In this document: piece by piece, positions 11,877-22,110 of the stretch
How positions within the stretch are numbered: the first letter of the stretch is position 1
Layout of the letters: each line of letters begins with the position of its first letter
NCBI GenBank assembly: GCA_018240685.1
Contig: JAFEFG010000026.1
Coordinates: 1-47,989 of the forward strand
Origin: Pseudomonadota bacterium
GTDB taxonomy: Bacteria > Pseudomonadota > Alphaproteobacteria > Reyranellales > Reyranellaceae
Length of the DNA: 47,989 bases
Reading direction: 5' to 3'
Notes under the pieces: generated by a model
The model's input: only the letters and a program-made list of their open reading frames with translations
Told to the model about the DNA's origin: nothing
Databases searched by the model: none
Program-made: the position numbers and the translations under genes

Positions 11877-12003
11877 CGTCGGCGCGGGCGGCCGAGCTTG
11901 CGCCCGCCCCCGACGGTCCTCAAGCGGGATGCGATCCGCAGGACGCGGCGGGTCGGCTTGTTGAAAGCGTGAATTACCGGCCGTGGCGTGATCCCGCCCG
12001 CAC

Positions 12004-14700
12004 ATGTTAAGCGGGGCCGTGCCCGACAGTTCGCCCGCTTCTCCCGTGCCGGCCGATGCCACGCCCATGATGCGCCAGTACCTGACGATCAAGGCGGCGC
12101 ATCCCGACCACCTGCTGTTCTACCGGATGGGCGACTTCTACGAGCTGTTCTTCGACGACGCGGTGAAGGCGTCGGCGGCGCTCGACATCGCGCTGACCAA
12201 ACGCGGCCAGCATCTGGGCGAAGACATCAAGATGTGCGGCGTGCCCGTGCACAGCCATGAGGCCTATCTGTCGCGGCTCATCCGCCAGGGCTTCAAGGTC
12301 GCCGTCTGCGAGCAGACCGAGGATCCGGCCGAAGCCAAGAAGCGCGGGGCCAAGTCGGTCGTCGAGCGCGCGGTGGTGCGGGTCATCACGCCGGGCACGC
12401 TGACCGAGGACGCGCTGCTCGATGCGCGCAGCCACAACTATCTCGCCGCCGTCGCCGAGGCGCAGGGCGAGCTGGCGCTGGCCTGGCTCGATCTCTCCAC
12501 GGCCGATTTCGCCGCCCAGCCGCTCGCGCCGGGGCAGCTCGCGGCCGCCCTCGCCCGGCTGGCGCCGGGCGAGATCCTGGTGCCCGACCGGCTGCTCTCC
12601 CGCGACGGCGTGAAGGCGGTGCTGGACGAGTGGAACGCCGCACTCACGCCGCTGCCATCGGCGCGCTTCGACAGCGACAACGCCCGCAAGCGGCTGCAGG
12701 CGGCCTTCAACGTCGCCGCGCTCGACAGCTTCGGCTCGTTCTCACGCGCCGAGATCGCGGCCTGCGGCGCGCTGCTCGACTATGTGGAGCTGACGCAGGC
12801 GGGCAAGGCACCGGCGCTGCAGCCGCCGCGGCGCGAGCGCGCCGACGGCACGATGGAGATCGATCCGGCGACGCGGCGCAATCTCGAACTGGTCCGCAGC
12901 CTGGACGGTCGCCGCGACGGCAGCCTGCTCGCCACCGTCGATCGCACGCTGACGGGACCGGGCGCGCGCCTGCTGGCCGAGCGTCTGGCGGCGCCGCTCA
13001 CCGACCGCGCCGAGATCGAGCGCCGTCTCGACCTCGTGCAGCTCTTCGTCGAGCGGTCGGCGCTGCGCGAGCGCGTACGCGAGGCGCTGAAGCGCACGCC
13101 GGACATCGAGCGCGCCCTGCAGCGCCTGTCGGTGGGCCGCGGCGGGCCGCGTGATCTCGCGGCGCTGCGCGACGGACTCGACTCCGCCGAGACGCTCGCC
13201 GTCCTGCTCTCTGCCGAGCCGGAAGCCCTGGCGCCGGCGCCCGCGCCACTGGCGGAGATCGTGACGGCCGTTTCCAACCATCGGCCGCTGATCCAGTCGC
13301 TGGCGGCGGCGCTGGCCGACGAGCCGCCGCTGCTGGCGCGCGACGGCGGCTTCATCCGGGCCGGCTATCGCGCCGAACTCGACGAGCAGCGCACCCTGCG
13401 CGACGATAGCCGCAAGACCGTGGCGGCGCTGGAGGCGAAGTATCGGACGGCCGCGGGCGTGCCGTCGCTCAAGATCCGCCACAACAACATGATCGGCTAT
13501 CACATCGAGGTGACGGCAACGCATGCCGACAAGCTCGATCTCGCGGCGCTGGGTTTCACGCGGCGCCAGTCGATGGCCAATGCGACGCGCTTCAGCACCG
13601 CCGAGCTTGCCGATCTCGAGACGCGCATCGGGCGCGCCGCCGATCAGGCGCTCGCGCAGGAACTCGCGATCTTCGAGGCCCTGGTCGCCGAAGCGATGGC
13701 CGTCTCCACTGCCGTCGCTGCCGCCGGCCGGGCGCTCGCCGCGCTCGACGTCGCGGCCGGCCTTGCCGAGCTTGCTATCACCGGCAACTACGTTCGGCCG
13801 CTGCTCGCCGACGATCCCGCATTCACCGTGATCGGCGGACGTCATCCGGTGGTCGAGGCGGCGCTTTTGCGGCAGGGTGGGGCGGCGTTCGTGCCCAACG
13901 ACTGCGAACTCGGGCCGGATCGGCGCCTGTGGCTGCTCACCGGTCCCAACATGGCCGGCAAGTCGACCTTCCTGCGCCAGAACGCCCTGATCGCCATCCT
14001 GGCGCAGGCGGGCTCGTTCGTGCCGGCGCGGGAAGCGCGGCTGGGGATCGTCGATCGCCTGTTCAGCCGTGTCGGCGCCGCCGACGATCTCGCGCGCGGG
14101 CGCTCGACCTTCATGGTCGAGATGGTCGAGACGGCGGCGATCCTGAACCAGGCGACGCCGCGCAGCCTCGTGATCCTCGACGAGATCGGCCGCGGCACTG
14201 CCACTTTCGACGGTCTCTCGATCGCCTGGGCGACGCTCGAGCACCTGCACGACGTCAACAGGTGCCGCGCCCTGTTCGCGACGCACTATCACGAGCTCGG
14301 TGCGCTGAAGGAGCGGCTGGCGGCGCTGGCGCCCTACACGATGCGCGTGAAGGAGTGGCAGAACGAGGTCGTCTTCCTGCACGAAGTGGCGCCGGGTGCG
14401 GCGGATCGCTCCTACGGCATCCATGTCGCCCAGCTCGCGGGCCTGCCGCCGGCCGTGGTGGCGCGGGCGGAGCAGGTGCTGGCGGTCCTGGAAAAGGGCG
14501 AGCAGTCCGGCGCCGTCACCCGGCTGGCCGACGACCTGCCGCTGTTTGCCGCCGCGCCGCCGCGTCCCGCCGGCGGCGGCGCCAAGCCGGCCGAGTCGGA
14601 AATCGAGACTGCTCTTGCCGCCGCCAATCCGGACGAGCTCTCGCCGCGTGAGGCGCTGGAACTCGTCTATGCCTTGCGAGCGAAGCTCAAGACGGCCTGA
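12004..14700 (+). CDS. mutS: DNA mismatch repair ATPase MutS
   Basis: 898 residues if ATG 12004 is used. It recognises base mismatches and small loops and starts repair with MutL. The mismatch-wedge Phe-Tyr-Glu is at residues 45-47 (GDFYELF). The connector, core and clamp domains follow. Walker [10 protein letters not shown], is at about residue 647, then a [12 protein letters not shown]alker B/D-loop block and THYHEL. The C-terminal tail is long and Pro/Ala-rich, as in alphaproteobacteria. ATG 12004 has no obvious ribosome site. A start at ATG 12067, just before MRQYLTIK, would also leave a complete MutS. It is transcribed alone, divergent from the MFS gene and convergent with the methionine synthase gene. 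Confidence 0.97.
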   Translation: MLSGAVPDSSPASPVPADATPMMRQYLTIKAAHPDHLLFYRMGDFYELFFDDAVKASAALDIALTKRGQHLGEDIKMCGVPVHSHEAYLSRLIRQGFKVAVCEQTEDPAEAKKRGAKSVVERAVVRVITPGTLTEDALLDARSHNYLAAVAEAQGELALAWLDLSTADFAAQPLAPGQLAAALARLAPGEILVPDRLLSRDGVKAVLDEWNAALTPLPSARFDSDNARKRLQAAFNVAALDSFGSFSRAEIAACGALLDYVELTQAGKAPALQPPRRERADGTMEIDPATRRNLELVRSLDGRRDGSLLATVDRTLTGPGARLLAERLAAPLTDRAEIERRLDLVQLFVERSALRERVREALKRTPDIERALQRLSVGRGGPRDLAALRDGLDSAETLAVLLSAEPEALAPAPAPLAEIVTAVSNHRPLIQSLAAALADEPPLLARDGGFIRAGYRAELDEQRTLRDDSRKTVAALEAKYRTAAGVPSLKIRHNNMIGYHIEVTATHADKLDLAALGFTRRQSMANATRFSTAELADLETRIGRAADQALAQELAIFEALVAEAMAVSTAVAAAGRALAALDVAAGLAELAITGNYVRPLLADDPAFTVIGGRHPVVEAALLRQGGAAFVPNDCELGPDRRLWLLTGPNMAGKSTFLRQNALIAILAQAGSFVPAREARLGIVDRLFSRVGAADDLARGRSTFMVEMVETAAILNQATPRSLVILDEIGRGTATFDGLSIAWATLEHLHDVNRCRALFATHYHELGALKERLAALAPYTMRVKEWQNEVVFLHEVAPGAADRSYGIHVAQLAGLPPAVVARAEQVLAVLEKGEQSGAVTRLADDLPLFAAAPPRPAGGGAKPAESEIETALAAANPDELSPREALELVYALRAKLKTA

Positions 14701-14712
14701 GGGCCGCGCGTC

Positions 14713-15729
14713 CTAGAGCGCCTTCCGCGCCAGCGCCGCGCCTTCGGCCAACGCGCGCAGCTTGCCGTAGGCCGTTGCAAGCGTCATCGGCGCCATGCCG
14801 CAATTGGTGCAGGCCTGGATGCGCTCGGGGTCGACGAACCGGGACGCCAGCTTCAGCGTCTCGGCCACCTCCTCGGGCGTCTCGACCTTGTCCGACGCCA
14901 CGTCGATGGCCCCCACCAGCACGGTCTTGGTCTTCAGCAGCTTCATCAGCTCCGGCGGCACGTGGCTCTGCCGGCACTCCAGCGACACTTGCTGGATCCT
15001 GCTGCGGTCGAGCGCGGGAAAGGTCTTCTCGTACTGGCGCCAGCTTTCGCCCAGCGTTTCCTTCCACTTGATGTTGGCCTCGATGCCGTAGCCGTAGCAG
15101 ATGTGCACGGCCGTCGTGCACTTCAGGCCCTCGGCGGCCTTCTCCAGCGCCGGCACGCCCCACTCGACCGTCTCGTCGAGATAGACGTTGAAGGCCGGCT
15201 CGTCGAACTGGACCACGTCGACGCCGAGCTTCTCCAGGTCCTTCGCCTCCTCGTTGAGGAGCTCGGCAAAGGCGAAGGCCATCTTCACGCGGTCGCCATA
15301 GTAGCCGTCGGCCAGCGTGTCGATCAGCGTCATCGGGCCGGGGAGGGTGAACTTGAGCTTGCGCGCGGTGGTCTGGCGCGCCACGCGGGCCTCGTGTTCG
15401 TGGACGAACCTGCGCCGCTTCAGGGGGGCGGTGACCGTCGGGCAGTCGGCCTCGTAGCGGTTGTTGCGGATGCCCATGCGGACCTTCCGGTCGAAGTCCA
15501 CGCCCGCCACCTCGGCGAGGAAACCGTGCACGAAGTGCTGTCGTGCCTGCTCGCCGTCGCTGACGATGTCGAGCCCGGCCTCTTCCTGGCGCCGGATCGC
15601 AAGCCGGGTCGCATCTTCCTTGGCTTCCTGCAGCGGCGCACCGGTCAGCGTCCACGGCGCCCACAACACGTTGGGTGTGGCCAGCCAGGAAGGCTTGGGC
15701 AGGCTGCCCGCCAGCGTCGTCTCGAACAT
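14713..15729 (-). CDS. Cobalamin-independent methionine synthase, core (C-terminal domain) type
   Basis: 338 residues, equivalent to only the C-terminal catalytic barrel of E. coli MetE (about 750 residues). Zinc/homocysteine ligands are visible: H209 and C211 in VHICYGYG, a glutamate in SLECRQS and C310 in CTNCGM. The protein therefore probably transfers a methyl group to a thiol such as homocysteine. Core-type enzymes lack the folate-oligoglutamate N-terminal half, so the methyl donor may be a protein-bound corrinoid or another partner rather than methyl-folate. No such partner gene is adjacent. The start is ATG 15729. The gene is convergent with mutS (12 bases apart) and lies 40 bases downstream of hemY, possibly on the same transcript. 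Confidence 0.88.
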   Translation of the reverse strand: MFETTLAGSLPKPSWLATPNVLWAPWTLTGAPLQEAKEDATRLAIRRQEEAGLDIVSDGEQARQHFVHGFLAEVAGVDFDRKVRMGIRNNRYEADCPTVTAPLKRRRFVHEHEARVARQTTARKLKFTLPGPMTLIDTLADGYYGDRVKMAFAFAELLNEEAKDLEKLGVDVVQFDEPAFNVYLDETVEWGVPALEKAAEGLKCTTAVHICYGYGIEANIKWKETLGESWRQYEKTFPALDRSRIQQVSLECRQSHVPPELMKLLKTKTVLVGAIDVASDKVETPEEVAETLKLASRFVDPERIQACTNCGMAPMTLATAYGKLRALAEGAALARKAL

Positions 15730-15769
15730 GGTTCCTCCCGTTCGCTTCTTGATTTCAGGACGCGTCGCT

Positions 15770-17128
15770 TCAGGACGTCATTGGGCCCTGGAGTGCCGGC
15801 TTCGGCTGAAGCTCGGGCGGCAGGATATGGCCGAAGGTGCCCGGTGCGCGCCAATGCAGGGTGCCGAAGGCGCCGCAGCTTTCGCACACGGAGCGCCAGG
15901 CCTCGTGATGCGCGCCGCAGGCCGAGCAGCGCCAGGCCCGATCCGCCGGCGCTTCCGCCGCGCGCGCCAGCCATTCGTGCAGCTTGGCCGGATCGCCGCC
16001 CGACCGCTCCTCGACGTCGGCCATCAACCGGCACACACGCGCCGTCGGATGTTCGCCGCCCGCCAGCTCGAGATGGCGGCGCGCCTCGCCCCAGAGGCCG
16101 GCGTCGAGCGACGCCTGGGCAAGCGCGATGTGGCTCTCGGCGTCGTCGGCCTTGTGCTCGACCAGACGGCGGACGACGCCGACGCGCTTCAGGGGATCGG
16201 TCTCGCCCGAGGCCTTGAGATAGAGCGCGACGAGGTCGGGATGCGGCGCCAGCGACCAGGTGCGCTCCAGGGTCTTCATTGCCTTTCTGGCCTGGCCCGA
16301 CGTGATCAGGAGCTCGGCGTAGCGGAGCGCGGCGGCGATGCGCTCAGGCGCGAGGCCGAAGGCCTCCCGCGCCAGGTCCAGCGCGTCGACCTCGTAGTTT
16401 TCGCGCTCCGCCGCACGGCTGCGTTCGACCAGCAGCAGCGCCTTCAGGGTGCGACCCTTCTCGGCCGTCACGACCTTCGTGCGCAGCCCGGTTTCGAGCG
16501 TCTCCTGGGCGTCCTTCCAGCGGCCGATCTGCGCCTGCATGTCGAACAGGGAATGCACGACCCAGGACGTCTGCGGACGCAGCTTGAAGGCGCGCTGGGC
16601 ATAGTCGAGCGCCTGCGCCTGGTTTCCGTCCGCAAGCGCCTGCGCGATCAGGCCGCGCAGGCCGAGGAACGCCATCTGGTCGTCCTCGAGCATGGCGTTG
16701 AAGGCGCGCCGGGCGCCGTCGCGATCGCCGTTGAGCTGTGCGGCCTGCGCCGACAGCAGCAGCGTGAGTGACGGCTCGGACAGGAGCTGCTCGGCCTTGC
16801 GCGCATTCTTCTGCGCATCGGCGGCATCGCCTGCGGCCACGGCCGCGAGCCCCTGCGTGAGCGCGCGATAGCCACGGCGGCGACGGCTCTCGCCCCAGCC
16901 CTCGAGCAGGGCCCCTGGGGCGCCGACGATCCAGCGGTAGAGCAGCCATCCGCCCACCGCGAGCAGGATCAGGATCAGCACGCCCCCGAGCAGGACGCCG
17001 ACGCTGGTGTCGAGCCGCCAGCCGTTCCATTGGATCGTGGCATCGCCTGGGCGTTCGGCAAGCCAGACCGCGCCGAACATGGCGACGGCCGCGACGGCGA
17101 ACCAGATCAGCGTGCGCAGGAAGGTCAT
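15770..17128 (-). CDS. hemY: HemY-like TPR membrane protein
   Basis: 452 residues. Two N-terminal membrane spans (about residues 4-24 and 43-66) carry the HemY_N domain, including WNGWRLDTSVGVLL. A cytoplasmic or periplasmic stretch of tetratricopeptide-like helices follows (for example GLAAVAAGDAADAQKNARKA, HIALAQASLDAGLWGEARRH). The C-terminus has a CxxC...CxxC cluster (CSACGAHHEAWRSVCESCG) of the rubredoxin/zinc-ribbon kind. This protein is associated with haem biosynthesis operons, but its biochemical role is unsettled; it is not the HemY protoporphyrinogen oxidase of Gram-positives. It starts 6 bases after the upstream HemD-mitofilin gene, as in the usual hemD-COG4223-hemY arrangement. 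Confidence 0.88.
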   Translation of the reverse strand: MTFLRTLIWFAVAAVAMFGAVWLAERPGDATIQWNGWRLDTSVGVLLGGVLILILLAVGGWLLYRWIVGAPGALLEGWGESRRRRGYRALTQGLAAVAAGDAADAQKNARKAEQLLSEPSLTLLLSAQAAQLNGDRDGARRAFNAMLEDDQMAFLGLRGLIAQALADGNQAQALDYAQRAFKLRPQTSWVVHSLFDMQAQIGRWKDAQETLETGLRTKVVTAEKGRTLKALLLVERSRAAERENYEVDALDLAREAFGLAPERIAAALRYAELLITSGQARKAMKTLERTWSLAPHPDLVALYLKASGETDPLKRVGVVRRLVEHKADDAESHIALAQASLDAGLWGEARRHLELAGGEHPTARVCRLMADVEERSGGDPAKLHEWLARAAEAPADRAWRCSACGAHHEAWRSVCESCGAFGTLHWRAPGTFGHILPPELQPKPALQGPMTS

Positions 17129-17134
17129 GGCGGC

Positions 17135-19114
17135 CTACCGCGCAGCGCCGAGAAGGGCGACGCCTTCCGCCGCGAGCTGGTCGACGGCGCGCTGGGCGGT
17201 GAGATGCGCCTCGGCACGCGCGAGCCACGGCGCGGCGGCCGACGCCGTCTGCGAGGGCAGGGACTTCACGAGATCGACCGCCTTGGGCAGGTCGCCCGCC
17301 TTCAACGCCGCTTCGGCGCGGGCAAGCTTGGCCTCCACCGTGTCGCCGGGAACGTCGGGGCCGACGCGGCGCAGCGAGATCGCCGACTTGAGGCGGCCGA
17401 GGACGCGCTGCCCCAGCGAATCATCGGCCAGGTCCTGGGCCAGGGCTGCCTTGGCCATGGCCGGGAACTCGGCCGCCAGCGCCGCCCGCGACGCCACGCC
17501 CTTGGCCGCCAGAGGCTGCAGGGCCGCACTCTGCTCGGCGATCTTCTTGTCGTCCTGGGCCAGCGGCGTGAGCAGCGCGAGATCCGCGGCAAAGGGCTGT
17601 TCCGAGTCGAGAGCGGCGTTCAAACGTGCCGCGATGCCGATCAGCGCCGAGGCGCGGGCGGCGGCGAGCGCCTTCTGTTCGTCGGCACTGATGCGACTGT
17701 ACTGCACCTTCGTCTTCTCGACGGCATCCGCCAGGGTGGCCGCCTGATCCTTTTGTCCGGACATCGCCTGCTCAAGGCCCTGCAGCCCCGAACGCAGCGT
17801 GGCGATCTCGATGCGCAGCGCCGCCATGTCCCTGTCGATCTTCTCGACATCGGCGGTCGCCGTCGGCGGCGGCGCGGGCGCCGGTGCTGGTACCGGTGCA
17901 GGCTTGTTCTCGAGCGCCTCGATGCGGCCGCGCAGTCCGTTCAGAACCTCGTCGGGGACGGCGGGCGCCTGGGCCTGCGCCGTCGTGTTGGCGATCGCGC
18001 GGATGCGCTTGTCGAGATCGTCGAGCCGCGCCCGCAGCTCGGCCTGGACCGACGTGGCGCGCGTCTCTGCTTCGGTCCTCGACCGCATTTCCGACTCGAG
18101 CCGCGCCTTCAGAGCGGCTGTCGCTTCCGCGACCTGTCCCCCGCCCGCCGCGGTACTCGCCGGCCCGCGCCACATCGCGCGCACCTCCTCGGGCCAGTAG
18201 GGCAGGGACAGCAAGGCGGCGGCGAGCACGATCACGGCAGCGACGATGCCGACGACGAAAGCGCCGAAGGCGCCGATCCCGCGCCGGGCCAGTGCAACCT
18301 GGGGAGCGGCTGTCGCAGCAGGCGGCGGTGCCTCGCTCTGCGACGGCGAAGAGGAAGGAGAGGGTTCGCTCATGATGGGTCTCGCAAGCTCCGCTTCTTG
18401 TACGCCGGCTTCGGCCAGACGGTCGATCTCGTCGAGGACGGCCTGCCGCGTGGGCCGCGCCGCCGCTATCGTCGCCTTGAACGGGAGCGCCTCCAGGGGC
18501 GCGGTAGCAGCCGGGCTGATGGCCACGGCCGTGATCGGTCGGCACGCCTCGGCGAGGCCGGCAGCGACAACGAGTTGCACGAACGCCTTGGCGGCGCGCG
18601 GCGAAAAGAACGTGGCGACGTCGAGCGCCCGCGCCTCCAGGGCTGCGCGCGCCGAGTCGGGCAGCGTCTCGACCTGCCGTGCTTCGTAGAGCGCGAAGCG
18701 GCGCACGAAATCCTGTGGGCCGAGATCACCTTTGACGTCGGCACCCGAGACGTGGAGGAGAGGCCCACCCTTGGGATCGAGTCGCTCGCGGACGAGCTGG
18801 GCCAGCGCCGCGCTGTCGCCGGAGGCGGAAGTCACGGAAGTGAAACCCAGCCCCTCGGCCGTCGCGGCCGTCATGTCCCCCACGGCGAGGATCGGCTTGC
18901 TGCGCAGCTCGGTGGCCTCCGCAAGCGCGCGCGCGCCGTTGGCGCTGGTCAGCAGGATCGCCTGGCTCGCGGCGAGCGCGGCGGCGAAATCCTCCGGCGG
19001 ACGGCGGAAGTGGAGCTGGAACAGCGGCGCGATCACCGGCACGTGTCCGCGCCGGCCGAGCGCCTGGGACAGCGTGGTCGCCTCGCGTTCCGGCCGGGTG
19101 ATCAGCACGCGCAT
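17135..19114 (-). CDS. hemD: Uroporphyrinogen-III synthase fused in frame to a mitofilin-like membrane protein
   Basis: 659 residues from ATG 19114 (GGAG five bases upstream). Residues 1 to about 240 are Hem[13 protein letters not shown] start, a [12 protein letters not shown] block, [11 protein letters not shown] and a C-terminal [11 protein letters not shown] helix. HemD cyclises hydroxymethylbilane to uroporphyrinogen III. A Ser/Pro-rich linker (about 248-272), one membrane span (about 276-302) and a long coiled-coil/alpha-helical region matching COG4223 mitofilin-like proteins follow. These two are normally separate neighbouring genes. Here no stop codon separates them, and the internal ATG at 18373 (MSEPSPS) has only a poorly placed ribosome site. 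The product is either a true fusion or two proteins from overlapping starts. hemY follows after 6 bases. Confidence 0.85.
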   Translation of the reverse strand: MRVLITRPEREATTLSQALGRRGHVPVIAPLFQLHFRRPPEDFAAALAASQAILLTSANGARALAEATELRSKPILAVGDMTAATAEGLGFTSVTSASGDSAALAQLVRERLDPKGGPLLHVSGADVKGDLGPQDFVRRFALYEARQVETLPDSARAALEARALDVATFFSPRAAKAFVQLVVAAGLAEACRPITAVAISPAATAPLEALPFKATIAAARPTRQAVLDEIDRLAEAGVQEAELARPIMSEPSPSSSPSQSEAPPPAATAAPQVALARRGIGAFGAFVVGIVAAVIVLAAALLSLPYWPEEVRAMWRGPASTAAGGGQVAEATAALKARLESEMRSRTEAETRATSVQAELRARLDDLDKRIRAIANTTAQAQAPAVPDEVLNGLRGRIEALENKPAPVPAPAPAPPPTATADVEKIDRDMAALRIEIATLRSGLQGLEQAMSGQKDQAATLADAVEKTKVQYSRISADEQKALAAARASALIGIAARLNAALDSEQPFAADLALLTPLAQDDKKIAEQSAALQPLAAKGVASRAALAAEFPAMAKAALAQDLADDSLGQRVLGRLKSAISLRRVGPDVPGDTVEAKLARAEAALKAGDLPKAVDLVKSLPSQTASAAAPWLARAEAHLTAQRAVDQLAAEGVALLGAAR

Positions 19115-19137
19115 GCGCTCTCCGTAGCCCATCGGGC

Positions 19138-19157
19138 GGCGCCACTCCAGTGGCGCC
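19138..19157. repeat. Perfect 20-base palindrome between ogt and hemD
   Basis: GGCGCCACT and AGTGGCGCC are separated by only two bases. It lies 4 bases after the stop of the alkylguanine methyltransferase gene and 24 bases before the hemD start. It may be a weak terminator, processing hairpin or operator. No T-tract follows on either strand. Confidence 0.5.
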
Positions 19158-19161
19158 GAGA

Positions 19162-19623
19162 CTAAAGCAGGACGACGCCTTCCAGGGCGAGGAGTTGCCG
19201 CTTGGTCGGCAGTCCGCGGCCGCCGGAGAAGCCGCCCTCCTTGCCCCCGCTGCCGAGCACCCGGTGACACGGCACGACGATGGGCAGCGGGTTGCGCCCG
19301 CATGCCATGCCGACTGCACGCGGGCCGGAGCCCAGTGCCATGGCCATCCCGCCATAGGTCGCCGTCTCACCATAGGGGATGTCGCGCATCATGGCCCAGA
19401 CGCGCTTCTGGAAATCGGTGCCCCGCTGCAGCAGCGGCAGATCGAAGCGGATAAGCTTTCGCTCGAAGTAGCGTGTGAGTTGAAGTGTCGCTTCTTTCAG
19501 GACAGCAGAAGGTGTATCGAGCGCGCGTTCATCGGCGCTTGTCCATCGCACGGCGCACAGCGCTTCGCCCTCGGCCTCGAGGGCGAGCCGACCGACAGGG
19601 CTGTCGATGAAACAAATGGTCAT
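19162..19623 (-). CDS. ogt: Methylated-DNA-[protein]-cysteine S-methyltransferase
   Basis: 153 residues. It is a suicide DNA-repair protein that removes alkyl groups from O6-alkylguanine. The active-site motif VVPCHRV is intact with the acceptor C119. The helix-turn-helix segment before it reads YGETATYGGMAMALGSGPRAVGMAC, with the arginine finger present. The length matches single-domain Ogt/MGMT without the AdaA regulatory half. ATG 19623 is preferred: the frame runs far upstream but only antisense to the hydrolase gene. It lies upstream of hemD on the same strand (47-base gap containing a palindrome). Confidence 0.93.
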   Translation of the reverse strand: MTICFIDSPVGRLALEAEGEALCAVRWTSADERALDTPSAVLKEATLQLTRYFERKLIRFDLPLLQRGTDFQKRVWAMMRDIPYGETATYGGMAMALGSGPRAVGMACGRNPLPIVVPCHRVLGSGGKEGGFSGGRGLPTKRQLLALEGVVLL

Positions 19624-19689
19624 GTTCGAAACGTAGCGTCGGGCTGCAGCATTTGCCAACATGAGCCCGAAGAATCCGGGGGAGAGAGA

Positions 19690-21072
19690 ATGAAAGGCGG
19701 ACGGCCGACGCGGCGCGCCCTTCTGGCAGGCTCGATGGCGCTCGTGCCGGCGCTGGCCTTCGGCCATCCGCGCCAGGCGCCGCGCCGTCAGGCTCCGGCA
19801 CCGGAAGCGGCGGGACCGCCGCCGATCGTGTTCGTGCACGGCAATGGCGATTCGGCCGCCGTCTGGATCAACAATTTCTGGCGCTTCGAGAGCAACGGCT
19901 TCCGACGCAACCAGCTCTTCGCCATCGACTTCCCCTATCCGCTGGCGCGCACCGAGGATGCGAAGCCGCAGGCCCTGCGATCGTCGACGGAGGACCAGAT
20001 GCGCGAGCTGGCGGCGTTCGTCGCCCAGGTCCGCAGCGTCACGCGCCGCCGCAAGGTCGCGCTGATCGCCTCGTCGCGCGGCGGCAACGCGGTGCGCAAC
20101 TATCTCAAGAACGGGGGCGGCGCGGAGTTCGTGAGCCACGCCGTGCTGTGCGGCACGCCCAACAAGGGCATCGTCATCTCCGACACGATGCTGCCCGGCA
20201 GCGAGTTCAACGGCGCGGCGCCGTTCCTCAAGGAGCTCAACAGCGGGCCGAACGACCTCATCCCCGGCGTCGAGATGATGGCGATCCGCTCCGACCACAA
20301 CGACAAGTATTCCCAGCCCGATGCGCGGTTCGTCGGCTTCCCGGGCAAGCCGACCGGCGTCAGCTACGATGCATCGGAGCTGCGCGGCGCCAGGAACGTG
20401 ATCCTGGATGGGCTCGACCATCGCGAAACCGCGTTCCACAAGCTCGCCTTCGGGGCCCAGTACGAATTCGTCGTCGGCAAGCCTCCCGGCACGCTGTTCA
20501 TTGCCCAGGAGCCGCTGCCGACCCTCAACGGCAAGGTGAGCGGCATTGCGGAGGGCGTCTATACCAACCTTCCCGTGGCCGCTGCCGACGTCGAGATCTA
20601 CGACGTCGATCCCAAGACCGGCGATCGCCGGAGCAACGTGCCGGTGCACCACAAGAGGACGGGGCCGGACGGCCTGTGGGGGCCCTTCGTCGCGCGGTCG
20701 GACTCCTACTACGAGTTCATGGTCAAGATGGAAGGCCAGCCCACGACGCACATCTATCGCTCGCCGTTCCTGCGATCGTCCGACGTCGTTCACCTCCGGC
20801 CGCAGCCCTTCGCCAAGGGCGACGAGTCAGCGGGCGCGATCGTCATCATGAGCCGGCCGCGCGGCTATTTCGGCGTCGGGCGCGACAAGTTCACGCTCGA
20901 CGGCAAGGTCCCGCCCGGCATCAACGACGGCGTTCCGGGGACCTCGACCGGCAAGCTCGCCTTCGACGCCACGCCGCGCACGGTGATGGCGGTGTTCAAC
21001 AACGAGACGATTCCGGCCCGGACCTTCCCCGTGAAGGACAATCACGTGGTGGTGGCGGAATTCACGAACTGA
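19690..21072 (+). CDS. Exported alpha/beta-hydrolase (lipase-like) with C-terminal beta domains
   Basis: 460 residues. A twin-arginine-type signal (PTRRALLAGSMALVPALAFG) implies export in folded form. The oxyanion region is VFVHGNGDSAAVW. The nucleophile elbow reads A-S-S-R-G, so S129 is the likely nucleophile with alanine replacing the first glycine, as in some lipases. An aspartate and histidine are available in ILDGLDHRETAFH. After about residue 275, a carboxypeptidase-regulatory-like beta domain (LNGKVSGIAEGVYTNLPV) and a second beta domain follow. The two-part layout and length recall archaeal/bacterial lipases with a lipid-binding C-terminal domain. The substrate (lipid, ester or polyhydroxyalkanoate) is inference. 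The ribosome site GGGGGAGAGAG is just upstream. It is divergent from ogt. Confidence 0.82.
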   Translation: MKGGRPTRRALLAGSMALVPALAFGHPRQAPRRQAPAPEAAGPPPIVFVHGNGDSAAVWINNFWRFESNGFRRNQLFAIDFPYPLARTEDAKPQALRSSTEDQMRELAAFVAQVRSVTRRRKVALIASSRGGNAVRNYLKNGGGAEFVSHAVLCGTPNKGIVISDTMLPGSEFNGAAPFLKELNSGPNDLIPGVEMMAIRSDHNDKYSQPDARFVGFPGKPTGVSYDASELRGARNVILDGLDHRETAFHKLAFGAQYEFVVGKPPGTLFIAQEPLPTLNGKVSGIAEGVYTNLPVAAADVEIYDVDPKTGDRRSNVPVHHKRTGPDGLWGPFVARSDSYYEFMVKMEGQPTTHIYRSPFLRSSDVVHLRPQPFAKGDESAGAIVIMSRPRGYFGVGRDKFTLDGKVPPGINDGVPGTSTGKLAFDATPRTVMAVFNNETIPARTFPVKDNHVVVAEFTN

Positions 21073-21090
21073 GCCGGCGACGGCCGTGCC

Positions 21091-22110
21091 TTACGGGGCG
21101 TCGGCGATGCGGATGAGGCGCTTGCCGAGGTTCTCGCCGCGATAGAGACCGGCGATGGCGTCCGGCGCCTTGTCGATGCCCTCCAGGATGTCCTCGCGGT
21201 AGCGCAGCCTGCCTTCGCGCACCCAGCGCGCCAGCTCGGCGCGGCCCTCCTCGTAGCGTGCGGCATAGTCGAAGATCAGGATGCCCTGCATGCGCGCGCG
21301 CTTCACCAGCAGATGCCGCTCGACGCGCGGTCCGAGAGGGACGGGATCCCAGCTCGCGATGGAGGCCGTGCCGCAGATCACCACGCGCGCACCGACATTC
21401 AGGCGCTTCAGCACGGCGTCGCTGATCGCGCCGGCGGTGTTGTCGAAATAGACGTCGACGCCGTTGGGGCAGGCCGCGGCCAGCGCGGCGTCGAGATCGC
21501 CCCGCCGGTAGTCGATGGCGGCGTCATAGCCGAAAACGTCCCGGCACAGCGCGACCTTCGTGCTCCCGCCGGCAATGCCCACGGTGCGGCATCCCTTGAT
21601 CGCGGCGATCTGGCCGACGCAGGAGCCCACCGATCCGGCGGCGGTCGACACGACCACGGTCTCGCCCGCCTTCGGCTGGCCCGCATCGAGCAGCCCGAAA
21701 TAGGCGGTGAGGCCATTGATGCCGAGCACGCCGAGCCAGGCCGACAGGGGAACGGTGCCGTCGGTCACCCTGGTCTGGATCGCGGCCGGATCGACGGCAG
21801 CATAGTCCTGCCAGCCGAACATGCCGACGACCAGATCGCCCGCTTTCCAGTCGGGATGGCGCGACTCGACGATCCGGCCGGCGGCGATCGAGCGCATCAC
21901 GCCGCCCAGCGGCACCGGCTCGGCGTAGTTGGCGACGGCGCTTACCCAGCCGCGCATCGCGGGCTCGACCGAGAGATAGAGATTGCGCACCAGCACCTGG
22001 CCGTCGCCCGGCGCCGGCAAGGGCCGCTCGACGATCTCGAAGTGCTCGGCCTGCGGGATGCCCGTCGGCCGCGCCTTCAGCAGGACCTGTCGGTTGACGT
22101 CGTTTCTCAT
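21091..22110 (-). CDS. NADPH-dependent medium-chain reductase, CurA/leukotriene-B4-dehydrogenase type
   Basis: 339 residues. A zinc-free MDR family enzyme that reduces activated C=C bonds (curcumin, prostaglandin or alkenal-type substrates in characterised relatives). The N-terminal LYLSVEPAMRGW and SAWLGVLGINGLTAYFGL blocks are typical. The nucleotide motif AAGSVGSCVGQIAAIKGC is intact, and YFDNTAGAISDAVLKRL is the family's substrate-side block. Its ATG abuts the stop of the thiazoline hydrolase-family gene directly (TAG then ATG), so the two are cotranscribed. The native substrate is unknown. Confidence 0.92.
   Translation of the reverse strand: MRNDVNRQVLLKARPTGIPQAEHFEIVERPLPAPGDGQVLVRNLYLSVEPAMRGWVSAVANYAEPVPLGGVMRSIAAGRIVESRHPDWKAGDLVVGMFGWQDYAAVDPAAIQTRVTDGTVPLSAWLGVLGINGLTAYFGLLDAGQPKAGETVVVSTAAGSVGSCVGQIAAIKGCRTVGIAGGSTKVALCRDVFGYDAAIDYRRGDLDAALAAACPNGVDVYFDNTAGAISDAVLKRLNVGARVVICGTASIASWDPVPLGPRVERHLLVKRARMQGILIFDYAARYEEGRAELARWVREGRLRYREDILEGIDKAPDAIAGLYRGENLGKRLIRIADAP

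Noticed and set aside
11877..12092. N-terminal extension of the MFS gene to 12092
   Set aside because: The extra 72 residues are arginine- and proline-rich without membrane character and would overlap the mutS start; the ATG at 11876 gives a standard MFS N-terminus.
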